Source: Branchiostoma lanceolatum
Lineage: Eukaryota > Chordata > Leptocardii > Amphioxiformes > Branchiostomatidae
DNA length: 64,000 nucleotides
Direction of reading: 5' to 3'
Assembly: GCF_035083965.1 (NCBI RefSeq)
Contig: NC_089727.1
Span: forward strand, 16,816,769 to 16,880,768
Part shown: positions 21,985-34,600 of the stretch, piece by piece
How positions within the stretch are numbered: the stretch's first letter is position 1
Layout of the letters: each line of letters begins with the position of its first letter
Translations under genes and position numbers: made by a program
Notes under the pieces: generated by a model
Seen by the model: the letters and a program-made list of their open reading frames with translations, nothing else
Database searches by the model: none
Told to the model about the DNA's origin: nothing

Positions 21985-24049
21985 GCCTCAGGTGTCTGAG
22001 AGTTGAGGCGTTTTGTGACAGACGATTATATAGTTGGTACATATAAGGACATTAGAACTCTCTCCGTGTGGTTGTAGAGCACATTTCAGGAGCAGAAATG
22101 CACAAAACACTGCGCCTTGCACATTTGCTTTTTCATCGCAGAGACACGTGCGAGAGTCATTCTACTTTCGCCCAAACATGACTTCCCGCCAACCGTAGAC
22201 CCGTAAACATCCGTGTCACACACGAGGGACCCACAAAAGTTCGTGAAAACGTTTCTCAACCCGCAGCACGAATCAACAAAGGTACAATTCAGTCCTGCCG
22301 TAGCTGTGTGCTGTAGACGGGGTTCCTGAGGGAGGAGGTGCATTTTACACGGCTGCGGGTCGGTGGGAAAATCTGCCAAGGTTCAGGACAAGAGGGCGGC
22401 CTGTGACTCCCCTCTGTGAGGGGGGAGGGGGGCGAATGTAGTATCAAAACAACACTGGGAGATCTGTCAGCAAGATAGTCTACTAAACGAACCACAAAAT
22501 AAATGACAATTTCTAGTTATGTCTTTATGCTTCGGTCCCATTTCCAATCCGGGGCCCTGCCGGGCAGCTTGTGGGAACGAAAAATCTGATACAAAACACA
22601 ACAAAAGACACGAAACGTAAAAAAAAATTACTTCTAACCATAAATTGTGTATTTTCTTGATATTCATTTTTCGTTTTCGCAAACAGCCCGGCCGGACCCC
22701 CGTCTTAGAAATGGAACCTAAGCATATTTAGCAGGGCTGTCCAGGACCCAAACGTCTCACACCGTCCGTCCAAAATATTTGACCTTCGTGACATGAAATT
22801 CATTTAAAAAATGTATTTTCGTAAGCTTAAGATGACAGATCTAAAAACGAAAATTAACAACATGGGCTCTCAAACAATGAGTGTGACGGAAACGAATTTT
22901 AAGCTGTGAGCCCTGGTCTTTAGCGATCCATTTTTCTTAGATAGAATCATGAAATAGTCATATGACGTTTCGTAAGTTAAGGTTTACCTGTGACTGTTGT
23001 GGTCTAAGTGTTGCTGTTTCGTCATTCTAGCATATGTCAAAACTATAGGTCACGTAATTTCATAATCATGGATCTATGACTAGTCAAGTCAATGAAAATA
23101 TACATTTCATTTTCAATGTAGGAATTCTGTATTGCTGAACGAATAGACAGCATGTGTTCATACGTTTGATTTAGGGCCTTAGAGTAGAATAGAGAATTTT
23201 TTGCGTTGGTTATTGATGTTCCGTTTATGGTTATACATTTTGTTCGATTTCTTTATATATACTTTTGCTTGCGTTTTTAATGTTTTAGCGAAGACGTTAT
23301 CCGTCAGTTGATATGAAAATAGATATCATAAAGTAAGTGACAATATCAATGATGTAAAGATTTCGTTTATTCATTTATCAAGAATCGCAAAAAGACAAGA
23401 AAAAACATAGCTGTTTTCAAATTGGATACATGAATTATAAGTGTCCTGGGATTTCATGGTTAGAAATGAAATTGGATCAACCGCTGACCGGAAAAATGTA
23501 CATCAACAGTTAGTACAATTTGGCCGTGACCTAATTACCTTTGACATTTAAGATCTATGAAGCCCTTGTTTAAGGATAATATCATGTTTGCCCTTGTAAA
23601 CTGTAGGGGTCACTCTGAAGTGACCCTTAATGGCAAATAAACCGTCTTAAGATCAACCTCGTAACCCTGATACCTGACCTTGAAATCTGTGTCAAAACCG
23701 ACCCCAAAACGTTTCCTTCATATTTATAAAATGTCAAAATGTACCTTACGTATCCATGTGTGCCTGAACAAGGTACATATATACATTAAGAATAAGAAGC
23801 ACTATTCGTTACATTGAACTCGAATAACCTCTGGGTCACCTGGACCTCATCTGGGAGAATATCAACGGACCTTTCAGCCACTGTCCCGTGGGTTAGGAAG
23901 GTTACTGCAAATGGTCAGACAGAATTACACAGATATATTAGGTACGGTACCAGATCTGGGGAAGTCGGAGGTATTGAAAAACAACGTCTCCATGGATGTC
24001 TACCTGATTATCGTCTTCGGGAAGGAAGGCACCTTCAGGCGTGTAGAAG
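21985..24049. other. No gene; one inverted-repeat element
   Basis: An element at about 22531-22720 has ends TCGGTCCCATTTCC and GAAATGGAACC with internal GGGGCCCTGCCGGG against CCCGGCCGGACCCCC. It is a diverged relative of the element at 29807-30002. Otherwise AT-rich sequence with no exon recognised. Confidence 0.55.
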
Positions 24050-24322
24050 GTAGCCTCATTTGTAGGCCTCCCGGGCTAGCCTGAGTGCCAGCCTTTTTAG
24101 CTTCCGTCCGCTACCCAAGCTCCACTGCCGGCAATGATTTTTTTGGGGGAGCGCTGATTCTCGATTTTCAACTTATCGTATTGCCGCTTATGGCCATAGG
24201 CGGCAATACCGGTTCCCCCGGCCAAAGACCCTTGTCCCGGTAAGTTGAAAATCTCGAATCAGTGCCCCCCCCCCCCCAAACAATTATCGCCGACGCCGCC
24301 CGGGAGGCCTGCAATTGAGGCT
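24050..24322. mobile_element. Foldback MITE, TAGCCTCA...TGAGGCTA
   Basis: The outer ends TAGCCTCATTTGTAGGCCT and the complement of AGGCCTGCAATTGAGGCTA are extended by the GC-rich CTCCCGGGC arms and a long internal hairpin (TTTTCAACTTA against TAAGTTGAAAA). The flanks TGTAGAAGG and TGTAGAATC match at 7 of 9 positions, a decayed 9-bp target duplication. Confidence 0.65.
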
Positions 24323-25606
24323 ATGTAGAATCCCAGTCTTCACTACCCATGGTTAAACCATGGCAACCTGTTGTTTCATTTTATGAAGTGTAATATAAGA
24401 TGCTTACCGGATTGTAACTAAGAAAGGAAACTATAACAAACTGGCCTGTTAAACGGCTGATGGAGTTCATCTGTGTTTTTGTACCAGTGTCTTCAGAGAC
24501 TCATAATCGCCCCAAATAACTCCAAACTGAGCAAAGCCTTCTCCGCCCCTTCAAGACACTCCCTGAACCTTAAACACGAACGTCTTGAAGAGTTTCTTGT
24601 TCCTGTTGCTTCCTACTTTCGTCTGGTCCTCATTAGTACAGAAAATGGACACAGAGGTCAAAGTGTCATGTGGAGTCAAAAACACACGTTTAGCCGAACA
24701 AAAATAAACTCCAGTTTTTCCTACAAGTTGTCGACCATTATCTCCAGTATGGAGTACGCAAATTCGATCGGGGAAAATATGAAATAGTTCTTACGTAGTT
24801 CAAATCTGCAAAGAGCATCAAAATTATTTCAAAGAGTTTTGCAAGTGTTTTGACTTGGACTTGTATTTTTCGAATTATGTCAGTGCAAATCCATTTGAAG
24901 AAAGAAGTCATAGTACTATGTATCTTTACTTACTCTTCAAGTTACAAAACTCATTTGTGGAAAGTTGTACACATTTGTATAGCTTGTACGAGTTGGGGTA
25001 AAACTTGCATATAAAGAATGTATATTGCACGTTCTTTACTCTAACACACCGACTTATATCGGTTTCACAGATGTTAATACACTGTGGGAAAACGTTTTTG
25101 TCTGACTGAAACCTGTCAAGCTCATCACAAGAAACAACAAAAGGCTTCTTTCTCCCTCCATACACTCAACGTAAACAAATAAGACGCCGCCATCTTTGAA
25201 TTTGATACTGTCACCTTTTCATTCGTTTGTAACATTGTACCATTTCGGGACATGTAATACAGTAGGTGATACGTCACTTGACGACCATTTCTACAGTATA
25301 CAAACTAGCTGTTATCCAATACCTTTCCTAACACAGCCACAGGTAGCCACTAGCGTACCACCATTTTGTGTTTTCGAACGGTTGTGAAACATTGTACACT
25401 TTCTTGGCAGTGTGCGTCTGCTAAAACGCTGTTAAGAGAGCCCGAATTATCTTGGTGACTTGACGTTGTATGACCAAGTGCTTTCAGGGAAATGAAAGAT
25501 GTTATTAAGGTAAAGACGTGGAATGATTAACTCTTAAGTAGCGCTGTACGAAATTACAACTTGGAGCTGAACTTTGCGGACGACAGACTACAACACCTGA
25601 GAGAAG
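24323..25606. other. Upstream region of CFAP157
   Basis: No exon recognised. I looked for an RFX X-box close to the CFAP157 start and found none. The leader just upstream of 25607 contains no in-frame upstream ATG that would displace the chosen start. Confidence 0.5.
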
Positions 25607-28600
25607 ATGCCTCCGAAGAAAAAGAAGGGAAAGGGAAAGAAGAAGAAGGGGAGCGCGAAGGGATCTGCGGCGGGGTCTCGAGCTGCCTCGGCGGTCGATG
25701 ATGGACCCGTGTCCGAGGCAAGAAAGGAGTTCTACATGATCCAGATCAAAGATCTGGAGAGGAAAAAGGAAAGGTAAGTACTGTACAAACATCCATGCCC
25801 ATCAAATTTTGACTCTGTTATCACTAATTAGATATGTTTATGTAACGACAGGTAAAAGCAAAGAATAAATTTAACTCGCGTTTTCAGCTAGCAACAACAT
25901 GAGTGAAATCTATGCTTATGTATTGCAGTGCTAGAGGATTTCTTACTGTACTGGACAACGTTTGATCTTACTCATTGAATAGCTGGATAAGTGCAGAGAC
26001 ACCCTCATGAACAGCCATGGATAATCAGAAGGCATATATATGTATAAAGTACCCTGACTAAACGAGAGGGAAATGGTCCCTTAGAATAAACTATAAGGAC
26101 ATGTCTATTCGTTATTGTCAGTGTAATTGGACTATGCCCCCCTCCCCCTACTTTAGGCTACCTAGGTCAGTGTGAGGCTCGAGAGTAAAACTACTCGCCT
26201 ATTAACATCACAAAACCCACACATTATAGAAAAAGTGGGATCATTCGTCTTCCACTGTCTCGGAAAAAGAAGTCAAACCCAAATAAGATAGAATTTAGTG
26301 CTAGTATTTAGACTAGAAAAGTCACATTCTGTATTGTTATATATTGCCTGTCCGTCCTTTCATGTTACATGTACTTGCAATTAGCCTACGGGCAAGAACT
26401 TGCAATAAACTTATTATAATATCTATACGCGTTTTCTATACCGTTTCCAATTCCGGACGTGTCTTTTCGATTCTTAGACAAGAGCTGAAGGCTAAAGAGC
26501 TTGAGGATGCCAACAAGGAGTTCAAGGATCAGTACGACCAGATGTCTAAGGACAAACACGACATCGTCACCTTCCTCAAGCGGACCCTACAGGAGCGGAT
26601 CGACGAGGTCGCTGACCTTACGGACAGGTAAAACAGACACCTGTCACATACTGTGAAATACTGGAACTAATGCTAAACGTGACAGGCTTAAGGTACTGTC
26701 GCTTTAGAGTAGATGGATTTGTTTTTAAATCTGTAAAATCGTTTTAGCTGTAATGAAAATGGCGTGCTGCAAATTGTAGCCTGGCGTCCAGCCTTATTAG
26801 CTTTCCGTTTGCTACCCAAGTTCCGCTAGATCATAATCAACAATAACACTTGAATAGTCAAAATAGCAAAAAAGCACTAATCTACCGTAACACTGCAATT
26901 TCGAAGGTAACCTCTAATCTTTGATAACTAGAACTTTAGGCATTATTACACTAGAATAAGGTTGTCTTCTCCCAACTGAATAAATATCAGTAGAAACTAG
27001 TCAACAATAACACTTGAGGAATCAACAGTCGGAAAAAAGGAGCGAACGGAAAGCTAATAAGGCTGGACTCCAGGCTAGCAAATTGAGCTACAAAAGAACT
27101 TTCATTGGGAAAGACTTCAAAGGGATTTCTTATGATAGTCTTCTAAATAATTCCGAGAGTCTAGAAGGCATCTCTGCGCTATCAAGACAGCATGAGTAAT
27201 TCTTACAAACCCCCGAAAATAATTTCATCAGGTTGGTAGAACATAGGATATTGGAGATTCTTTATACACAACCAGGTAATGTCACCTGCTGACGTTTCGG
27301 CGTCTGTCAGACACCTTCTTCAGAGCCTCTGACTTCTCGCCGCTATAAGTAGCCGAAGTAGATGGCGCTTTTGCGGCGAGAACACTCTTACAAAGTTTTT
27401 TGGCGATGTTTGTTGGAGGGGAGGAATAGAATAATGTTTGTACTGCTAGTTGTGATCATGACCATATCACCATAGTTATAACCACTGGGCACCACACCGT
27501 GGTTACATAGAAGGTCATACAAGGTTTCTGGAATACCTTTTGTTGACTGGATGTTCCATTGTTGTCTAGGTTATCGGCCCTACAGCAGGATAAGGACCAG
27601 GAGAAAGAGGCGTATGAAGAAACTATTAAGTCGATGAAGGCGGAGTTCCAAGAGACTAAAGACAACCTCAGCACAGAGAACATGAACCTACGTAAGTCTA
27701 GGGCAATATTCGTAAAACATGATGGGCAAAAAGGAAATATTTGTAACACTGACAAAACTGACAGTGGCGTCGTGTGGCGTGATGGATAGAACATTCGACT
27801 GTCAAACAAGGGGACCTGAGTTCGAACCCGGGCTGCCCCCAGACATGTTTGAACACGCGCCCCGACGTTGTGCCCTTGGGAAAGGCACTTAACACGATCG
27901 ACTTTCCTCACTTCACTCAGGTGTAAATGAGTACCTAGCTCATCTAGGGTTAGGGACGTCCCTCGGATAGGACGTTAAATGGAGGTCCCGTGTTTGGGGA
28001 GAGCCACATCCCGCGCACTTTAAAGAACCCACCACACCTTTCGAAAAAAAGTAGGGGTATGCCCCGGTGCGCGATGGTCCAAATCCTACAGTCCCATGAT
28101 CACACATGGGTCCGCCCTTAGTAATAGCCTCGGGCTAGTTGGGCAACCCTGGCATGTACATTCTGAACCGGACGTGTATTTTCCCTTCTTAGACAAGAGC
28201 TGAAGGCTAAGGAGCTATGCATGCTGAATAAATAAATAAATAAACTGACATTACTATCATTTCCACCCCACAGAACGGGCGCTAGCGGGTCTGGAGGAGT
28301 TTAAGATCCAGAGGGAAGAGCTGATGCGGAAGTTCGCTAACCTGGAGGAGGACTCCCGGAAACTTCAGGAGGAACATCAGGAGCAGATGTACAAACTGGA
28401 GAGGAAAGCGGTGGTGGATAAGGACAGGTACGTTCGCTCAGACCCTTATTGTACCCACCCTCCTGAAAGCAGAGCCCCTATCGCTCGATTCGTTAGCTCG
28501 CTTGCGCAGGGGCCCTGCTTTTTAGCCCCGGTAGACACGGTTCTGGCGACGTCACCACCCAAACAGCTTCAGCCAATCAGAGGGTTTGCTAAACCTCATC

Positions 28601-31600
28601 CAGAGCAAAAGCGCAAAGGACGCTGCGAAGCTATCAACCAATCAGGCTACGTCTCACATCGTTACTTTAGGTTCAGAACAAATTAACCGCCAAATTGTGC
28701 CAAATAAGAATAGTTCATTGATTATTCCTGAGCAACTGTCAGTAACGTCGCCAGAACCGTGTCTACCGAGGCTAAAGAGCAGGGCCCCTACGCGAGCGAG
28801 CTAACGAATCGAGCGACAGGGGCTCTGCTTTCAGGAGGGTGATTGTACCTAGTAGCACATAGGGCAGCACGTTTCCTTGCTGTTTCAATAGCAGGGTACA
28901 TTTTAACAGGGAGGGGTTGCTAGCCCTTCCCCTTTAACGTGATCGAGGCACCTCGAACGCGGGACCCCCATTTTATGTTCCTTCCGAAAGACGGGTACAG
29001 TCCCAACCGAGATGCCTTTCCCAAGATTGAACCAGGGTCTCCATTATGAGACTGCTGCCATGCGCCAGTTGAGCTCCAGTATACGTACACGAAGAGCTTA
29101 TGACATTGTGTTTGTTTGTTTGTTTGTGCCTTTATTTATTCTCGAAACATACTCTAATCGGCCCTCAGGGCCGCTTTTCATAGAGGTCGAGATGAGGAGT
29201 GTCAAGACAAGGGGTCAACATAACAATAAATAGGGAGGGGTTAATTATTGACACACACTTTGATTTTTCGTGATCTATCATGATCATATAAAACGTACTG
29301 ACGATCTACTCCGTTGGTCTGGAGTGAAATACTAGTATGGGCGTGTCTTGCTCGGCTACAAACGACCGATCTAAGTTGAGCTTTTCCCAAACACAACTTT
29401 AGTGTTTATTCATTTGCAATTGCCTAAAGAGGCCATATAGCTTGCATCTATTTGTTTCCGAATAGAGGACGTATTATGTGTGGACAGCAGCCCCTGGCGA
29501 CGTATGCACTTCGGTTATAAAGTTTGTACTCTTGTCTCTTATCTCATTGACTTTTATGCATGTCTGATTTCATACAAATCAAGATATAATCAAGAGGTTG
29601 TCTGTTCAATAGGTTGAAGAAGGAGATGGTTCTGAAGGTGAACCAGGTTGCGGCGGAGTTCAGGAAGGTTTCCAACAAACAGATGGCGGACACCACAAAA
29701 CGGACCATCCGGGAGAACGCCTCCATCAACAGTCAACTCACCAAGATGTCGGACAAGACCATGGACATGTTGCAGGTCAGGTCATGAACTTTAACCTTGC
29801 TAATGCTAGGGTCACATTTCCTAACGGGGCCCGGCCGGGCTGTTTGCGGAAACGAAAAATCAAATTGTGTGTCAATAAATTTGCACAAGCTATGCTCTTA
29901 AATAATTTCGGGTACGTTTTATGTTTTTGTTGTCTTTTATATCATACTTTTCGAATCCACAAAGACTACCCGGCCGGGCCCCGGATCGGAAATGTGACCC
30001 TAGCATAAAATAGAATACGGGCTTGGTATAAGAGGCAAAAACGTGAACGTTCGCCTCAAAGACGCAGAATAATAGACGACTGAAAGATAAGTTCGCGAAC
30101 TTTCATATTTTGACATTTAGAAAGATGTGCATTGGGCAACTGAGGTATGGCTATGCCCTGTTGACCATAAGGGTGCGAACTTTGACCTTGGCACATAGAT
30201 AACCATGTCCTAAGTAGACGGCGATTGTTACTACGGGCGGAAAAAACCTTTACCTTCCAACCCAAGTGCTAACCGATGTCGAAACAAATGAGAGGAAACA
30301 TCCAATGTTTGAAAATTCAAAAACCGTTATTCTTTGATCCACAGGAAATTGACGAGCTCCGTGCGAAGGAGAAGCAGCATCGTCAGCAGAAACAGCTGTT
30401 GGAGACCAACGAGAAGGAACTGGCTAAGAAAATACACTCCAGTCAGAAGGTAACTAACTGCTTTCTGTGAATACTAGTTGTTTCAACAGGTTTGAAAATT
30501 ACTACTCTCCAAGCAGAGGAGGGGTTTCGGCTGGTTTTTGACGTGCTTTTCGGCGTTTTGTCGGGCTTTCTACTTTGTCATATTTTTGTGTATAGCCGGT
30601 TGGCCGAAAGCCCGACAAAAACGCCTAAAAACTAGCCGAAACCCCTCCTCTGCTTGGAGAGTAGTAAATTACCGGATAAGTACACAACCAGGGTTAATAC
30701 CTAGCCGACGTTTCGGTGACCATCCGTCCTCTTTCTCAGGGTATACTGACTGGTTTCATTTCGCAATGCAGAACTCCAGTCATGACCAGTCTTGAACCGT
30801 GATTAGGGGGGCTATAAACTCGGTCACATTTGGGACCGCTTTCTTCACACTGCAGCAGCGACACCTAGCGGCAGTGCGAAGTATAACCAGTCAGTATCGC
30901 CCTGAGGAATGTGAGAGACAGTCACCGAAATATCAAATCTCTGGTTGTGCACAAAGAACGTTTTTATCCAGTAACTAACTTCTGCGTGAATAGCTGGGTT
31001 TGAGCCTATCTCACTGAGCGTTTCAAAACGATCTGAACAATTGCAAGATGAAACAAAATCGAAGGAAACCGGGATAAGTATAACAGAAATATCCTATCGT
31101 TTGCATCAGCCCGGTAGGGAAGCCAAAGTCAACGGTTCCTGGGAAGCATTTTTGAAGGCACATTTCTTAAGATACAATCATCATAAACAACTCATCTATC
31201 TGCTGTCCATAGCTCTTACCAAGGTCAATAACCACTGAAAATTGCAGAGACTTGCGATGTTGGGAAGTTCTATTTTTTATTGCCCGCCCGTGATCAGGTG
31301 ATTCGACTGTTGACGGAGAAGTCGAAGGAGACGGAGGTCCTACTGGCTGAGTTCGAGGCTAGAGAGATGGAGTACCAGCAGATGCAGTCGGAGGCGCATC
31401 TCATACGGACGCAGAACGAGGCTATGAAGCAAGAGCTGCAGAAAATCAGTCGGGAACTGGACAACAAGGTGGGGAAGGATAGATAAGAAGAGAGAAAGAT
31501 TAGATGGGTCAATGGGAAAAAGAAAGGGTGAGAGAGAAAGGAGGAAGAAAGGAAAGGAAAACAAATCTGAATAGAAATGAACTCAGAAAAAAACATTCGC

Positions 31601-34600
31601 GTAACTAGAATTAAGTATTTGTGCTACATGTACTTCAGGTTTGCTATGTTAGTTTGGCGATTACGGGGTGTTTTTATAAATATGAATTGGTACTGAATTT
31701 TTCTTTTTATTTGAGTTGAATGTGTGATAGTTTGTGAATGTGTGCCGATTTGTTAAAAATAGAGAGAACGCTAGCTCCCCAAAAAACACCCCTCTCAATA
31801 ATATGGTATGGCGACCCAGTGACGTCACAATTCAAGATGGCTGTCACCACACATGCCAACGGCTCCAACAAAGGCTTTGCTTGGCAAACCTGTAACTATG
31901 GGTTGGAAAAAGATATACTTATCATTTTAGAATTCAAGACAAGTGCATCCTTTATTTCAGGAGGAAGAAGTCGCTGATTTGGAGCAGTCGCTGGGAGAGG
32001 AAACCAAAGCCAAACGTAATCTAGAACAGCTGATCCTGGACACAGCAGCCAGCATGCATGGGGCACTGAAGGTGAGACAACAATAGACAGGCTTTCACGG
32101 GAGCGACCCAGGTTCCCAAATCTGCCATGTTAAAGCGACAGTATTTATTACATGCGTTACTAAACGGTCATCATCACGGTAAACATGTCAAGTTCCCCCA
32201 AGATGACTGACACACAACTTCTGACACGTGACACAACGGAGAAGTTACTCCATCGGGGTTCGAATGTAACGTAATATGACCAATTTACGTCCGATTTATT
32301 CAAAACGTATTTATCTTAAAACCGCACGGACAGAGCCAAATTTTAAACCCATGGTCAGAAATATCAGCTCTTCTAAAAAGAAAATGCATGTCCTGTAAGT
32401 TTTTCTCCGCCTATTTAACGCCGTGCGAGCATGTATTTATACTGAGGTATATGATGAAGAATTGTGCTAGGGTAACCCATTATCGTCCACCTCGGTCTTT
32501 TCCCTTCTAGCGCTATGCTTGAAGAACATAGACCAGAAAAAAATGCACAGTAACTGTCCAAAGTAGTATACAGACAAATGATAATAAAATCACTATGTCT
32601 GTCCGGCCACTTGCTTCACGCGATGTAAAAAAAACAATGTTTATCTGGAAATTCCCCCCACATGCGCGGCTCGTGGCGTTCACGTGGTAAACGCATGGCC
32701 ATTATGTTTTGCTGTGCAAAAATTAAAGAGATGGCTAAGGATCATACTTATGATGTTCTTTATTGCTCATGAGAACAGGCTTTGGCATAATACACCGCGA
32801 CATGTGGACATGAGCCAAACCGGACGTAAATAGGTTCTGCACGTAAATAGGTCATGTTACGTTACCTTTAAGTCACGTGTTCGAAGCAGTGGATCAGTCA
32901 TCGTGTGAACGTCTGTGAGGACTGACAACCTTTCGACGAGATTGAATTACTTTTTGTTGGAAACAAACTTAACTGTCTATAATCATGTTGCACACAAGCA
33001 CAGATGAACGTATGCGCTAGAAAGGTAACGGAATTACAGGTTTGCGTAGCAAAACCTTTGTTGGATCCGTTGGCATGTGTGGTGGCCGCCATCTTGAATT
33101 GTCACGTCACAAGGTCGCCATACCATTTTATTGGAAAGGGTTTTTTTGGGGGGGGGGGAGGTCGCTAGTGTTCTCTCTATTCTTAACAAATTGGCACACA
33201 ACTATCACACATTCAACTCAAATAAAAAGAAAAATTCGATACCAATTCATATTTATAAAAAGACCGCGTAATCGCTAAAATAACATAGCGAACCTGAAGT
33301 ATATGTAGCACAAATATTTAACTCTAATTATTGATGCGATTGCCTTCTTACTTATTGAACTGCTGTACATTTCTTTCTCGACGATCTTAAGGGCCCCGCT
33401 CCGGATGATCCCGACTTTGAGACGCTCCTAGAACAGCGTGAGAAGAGAGACGGGATGTTGGAACATATCCTCGCCATGTTGAACAGCGCAGCCGCCCTCG
33501 GCATCGGCCCGGACCCCGGCAGGCTCGGCAAGACGACTGCGGACACCTTCAAGACCAAGACAAGCTTCCTTCCAGCCGTGGGCATGGGGCTGAAGAAAGG
33601 GTTTGTATTCTGCTCTGTTCTGTAATGTTCCGTCCTGTTCTGTACTGTTCTATTCTGCTCTGTTCTGAAATGTTCTATTCTGTTCTGTTCTGTTCTAGTT
33701 CTGTATTGTTCTGTTCTGTACTGTTCTATTCTGTTCTGTCCTGTACTGTTCTATTCTGTTCTGTACTGTTTTATTCTGTTCTGTTCTGTTCTGTTCTTGA
33801 AGAAAACCAACAATTTTGATAAACCTGTTGGACGTATGTTGGTAAATACTAAACTTTGAGCCCCGAATTTGATGACATGTGCACTCATCTTAGCTTTTGA
33901 AGAGGATCTAGGAGAGAACTTCAGCAATACATTTTGAAATAAACATGAACAGTTTGGGGAAGGGAATATGATATGTGGATAGGTCTTAAAAAGCTAAAGG
34001 ACGATGCTGTGGAAAAGTACAAGACTGGCTACTGTACGAAGTAGATGACATGACAAGTTCTTTTCCTCCATTCCAGGACTGTGACGATGTCCCCGTTCTC
34101 CACTCCCGAGGGCACGGTGGCGCACTACCAGCTGGGGGACCTCGGGCTGGTGCCGAAGCCTCGGGAGGCCATGATGGCGTCCATGGCGCAGAGCGTGGGC
34201 GGGCTGTCCCACACCACGTCCCGCCTGGGCGCCGTGCGGAACCCGCGCAGGGTCAGGTCTGTCGGCGTGCAGACAGCAAGTGCACAGAGGGTACGTAGGG
34301 AGTTTAGTCATATGTTCTGTGCGGTAAATGGGATGGTGAATGAGTGAGTGATTGAGTGAGTGAGTGTGTGTGTGTGTGTGTGTGAGTGAGTGTGTGCGTG
34401 TGTGAATGAGTGAGTGAGAGAGTGAGAGAGTGAGAGAGTGAGTGAGTGAGTGAGTGAGTGACTTTGCGAGTGAGTGAGTGAGTGAGTGACTGTGCGAGTG
34501 TGTGTGAGTGAGTGAGTGAGTGAGTGAGTCATTGAGTCAGTGAGTGTGCGAGTGAGTGAGTGATTGTGAGTGAATGTGAGTGACTGTGCATGTGAGTGAG

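Noticed and set aside
24350..24368. X-box near CFAP157 (AACCATGGCAACC)
   Set aside because: Only one half-site is good, the other half is GGTTTAAC-like, and it is more than 1.2 kb from the start codon.
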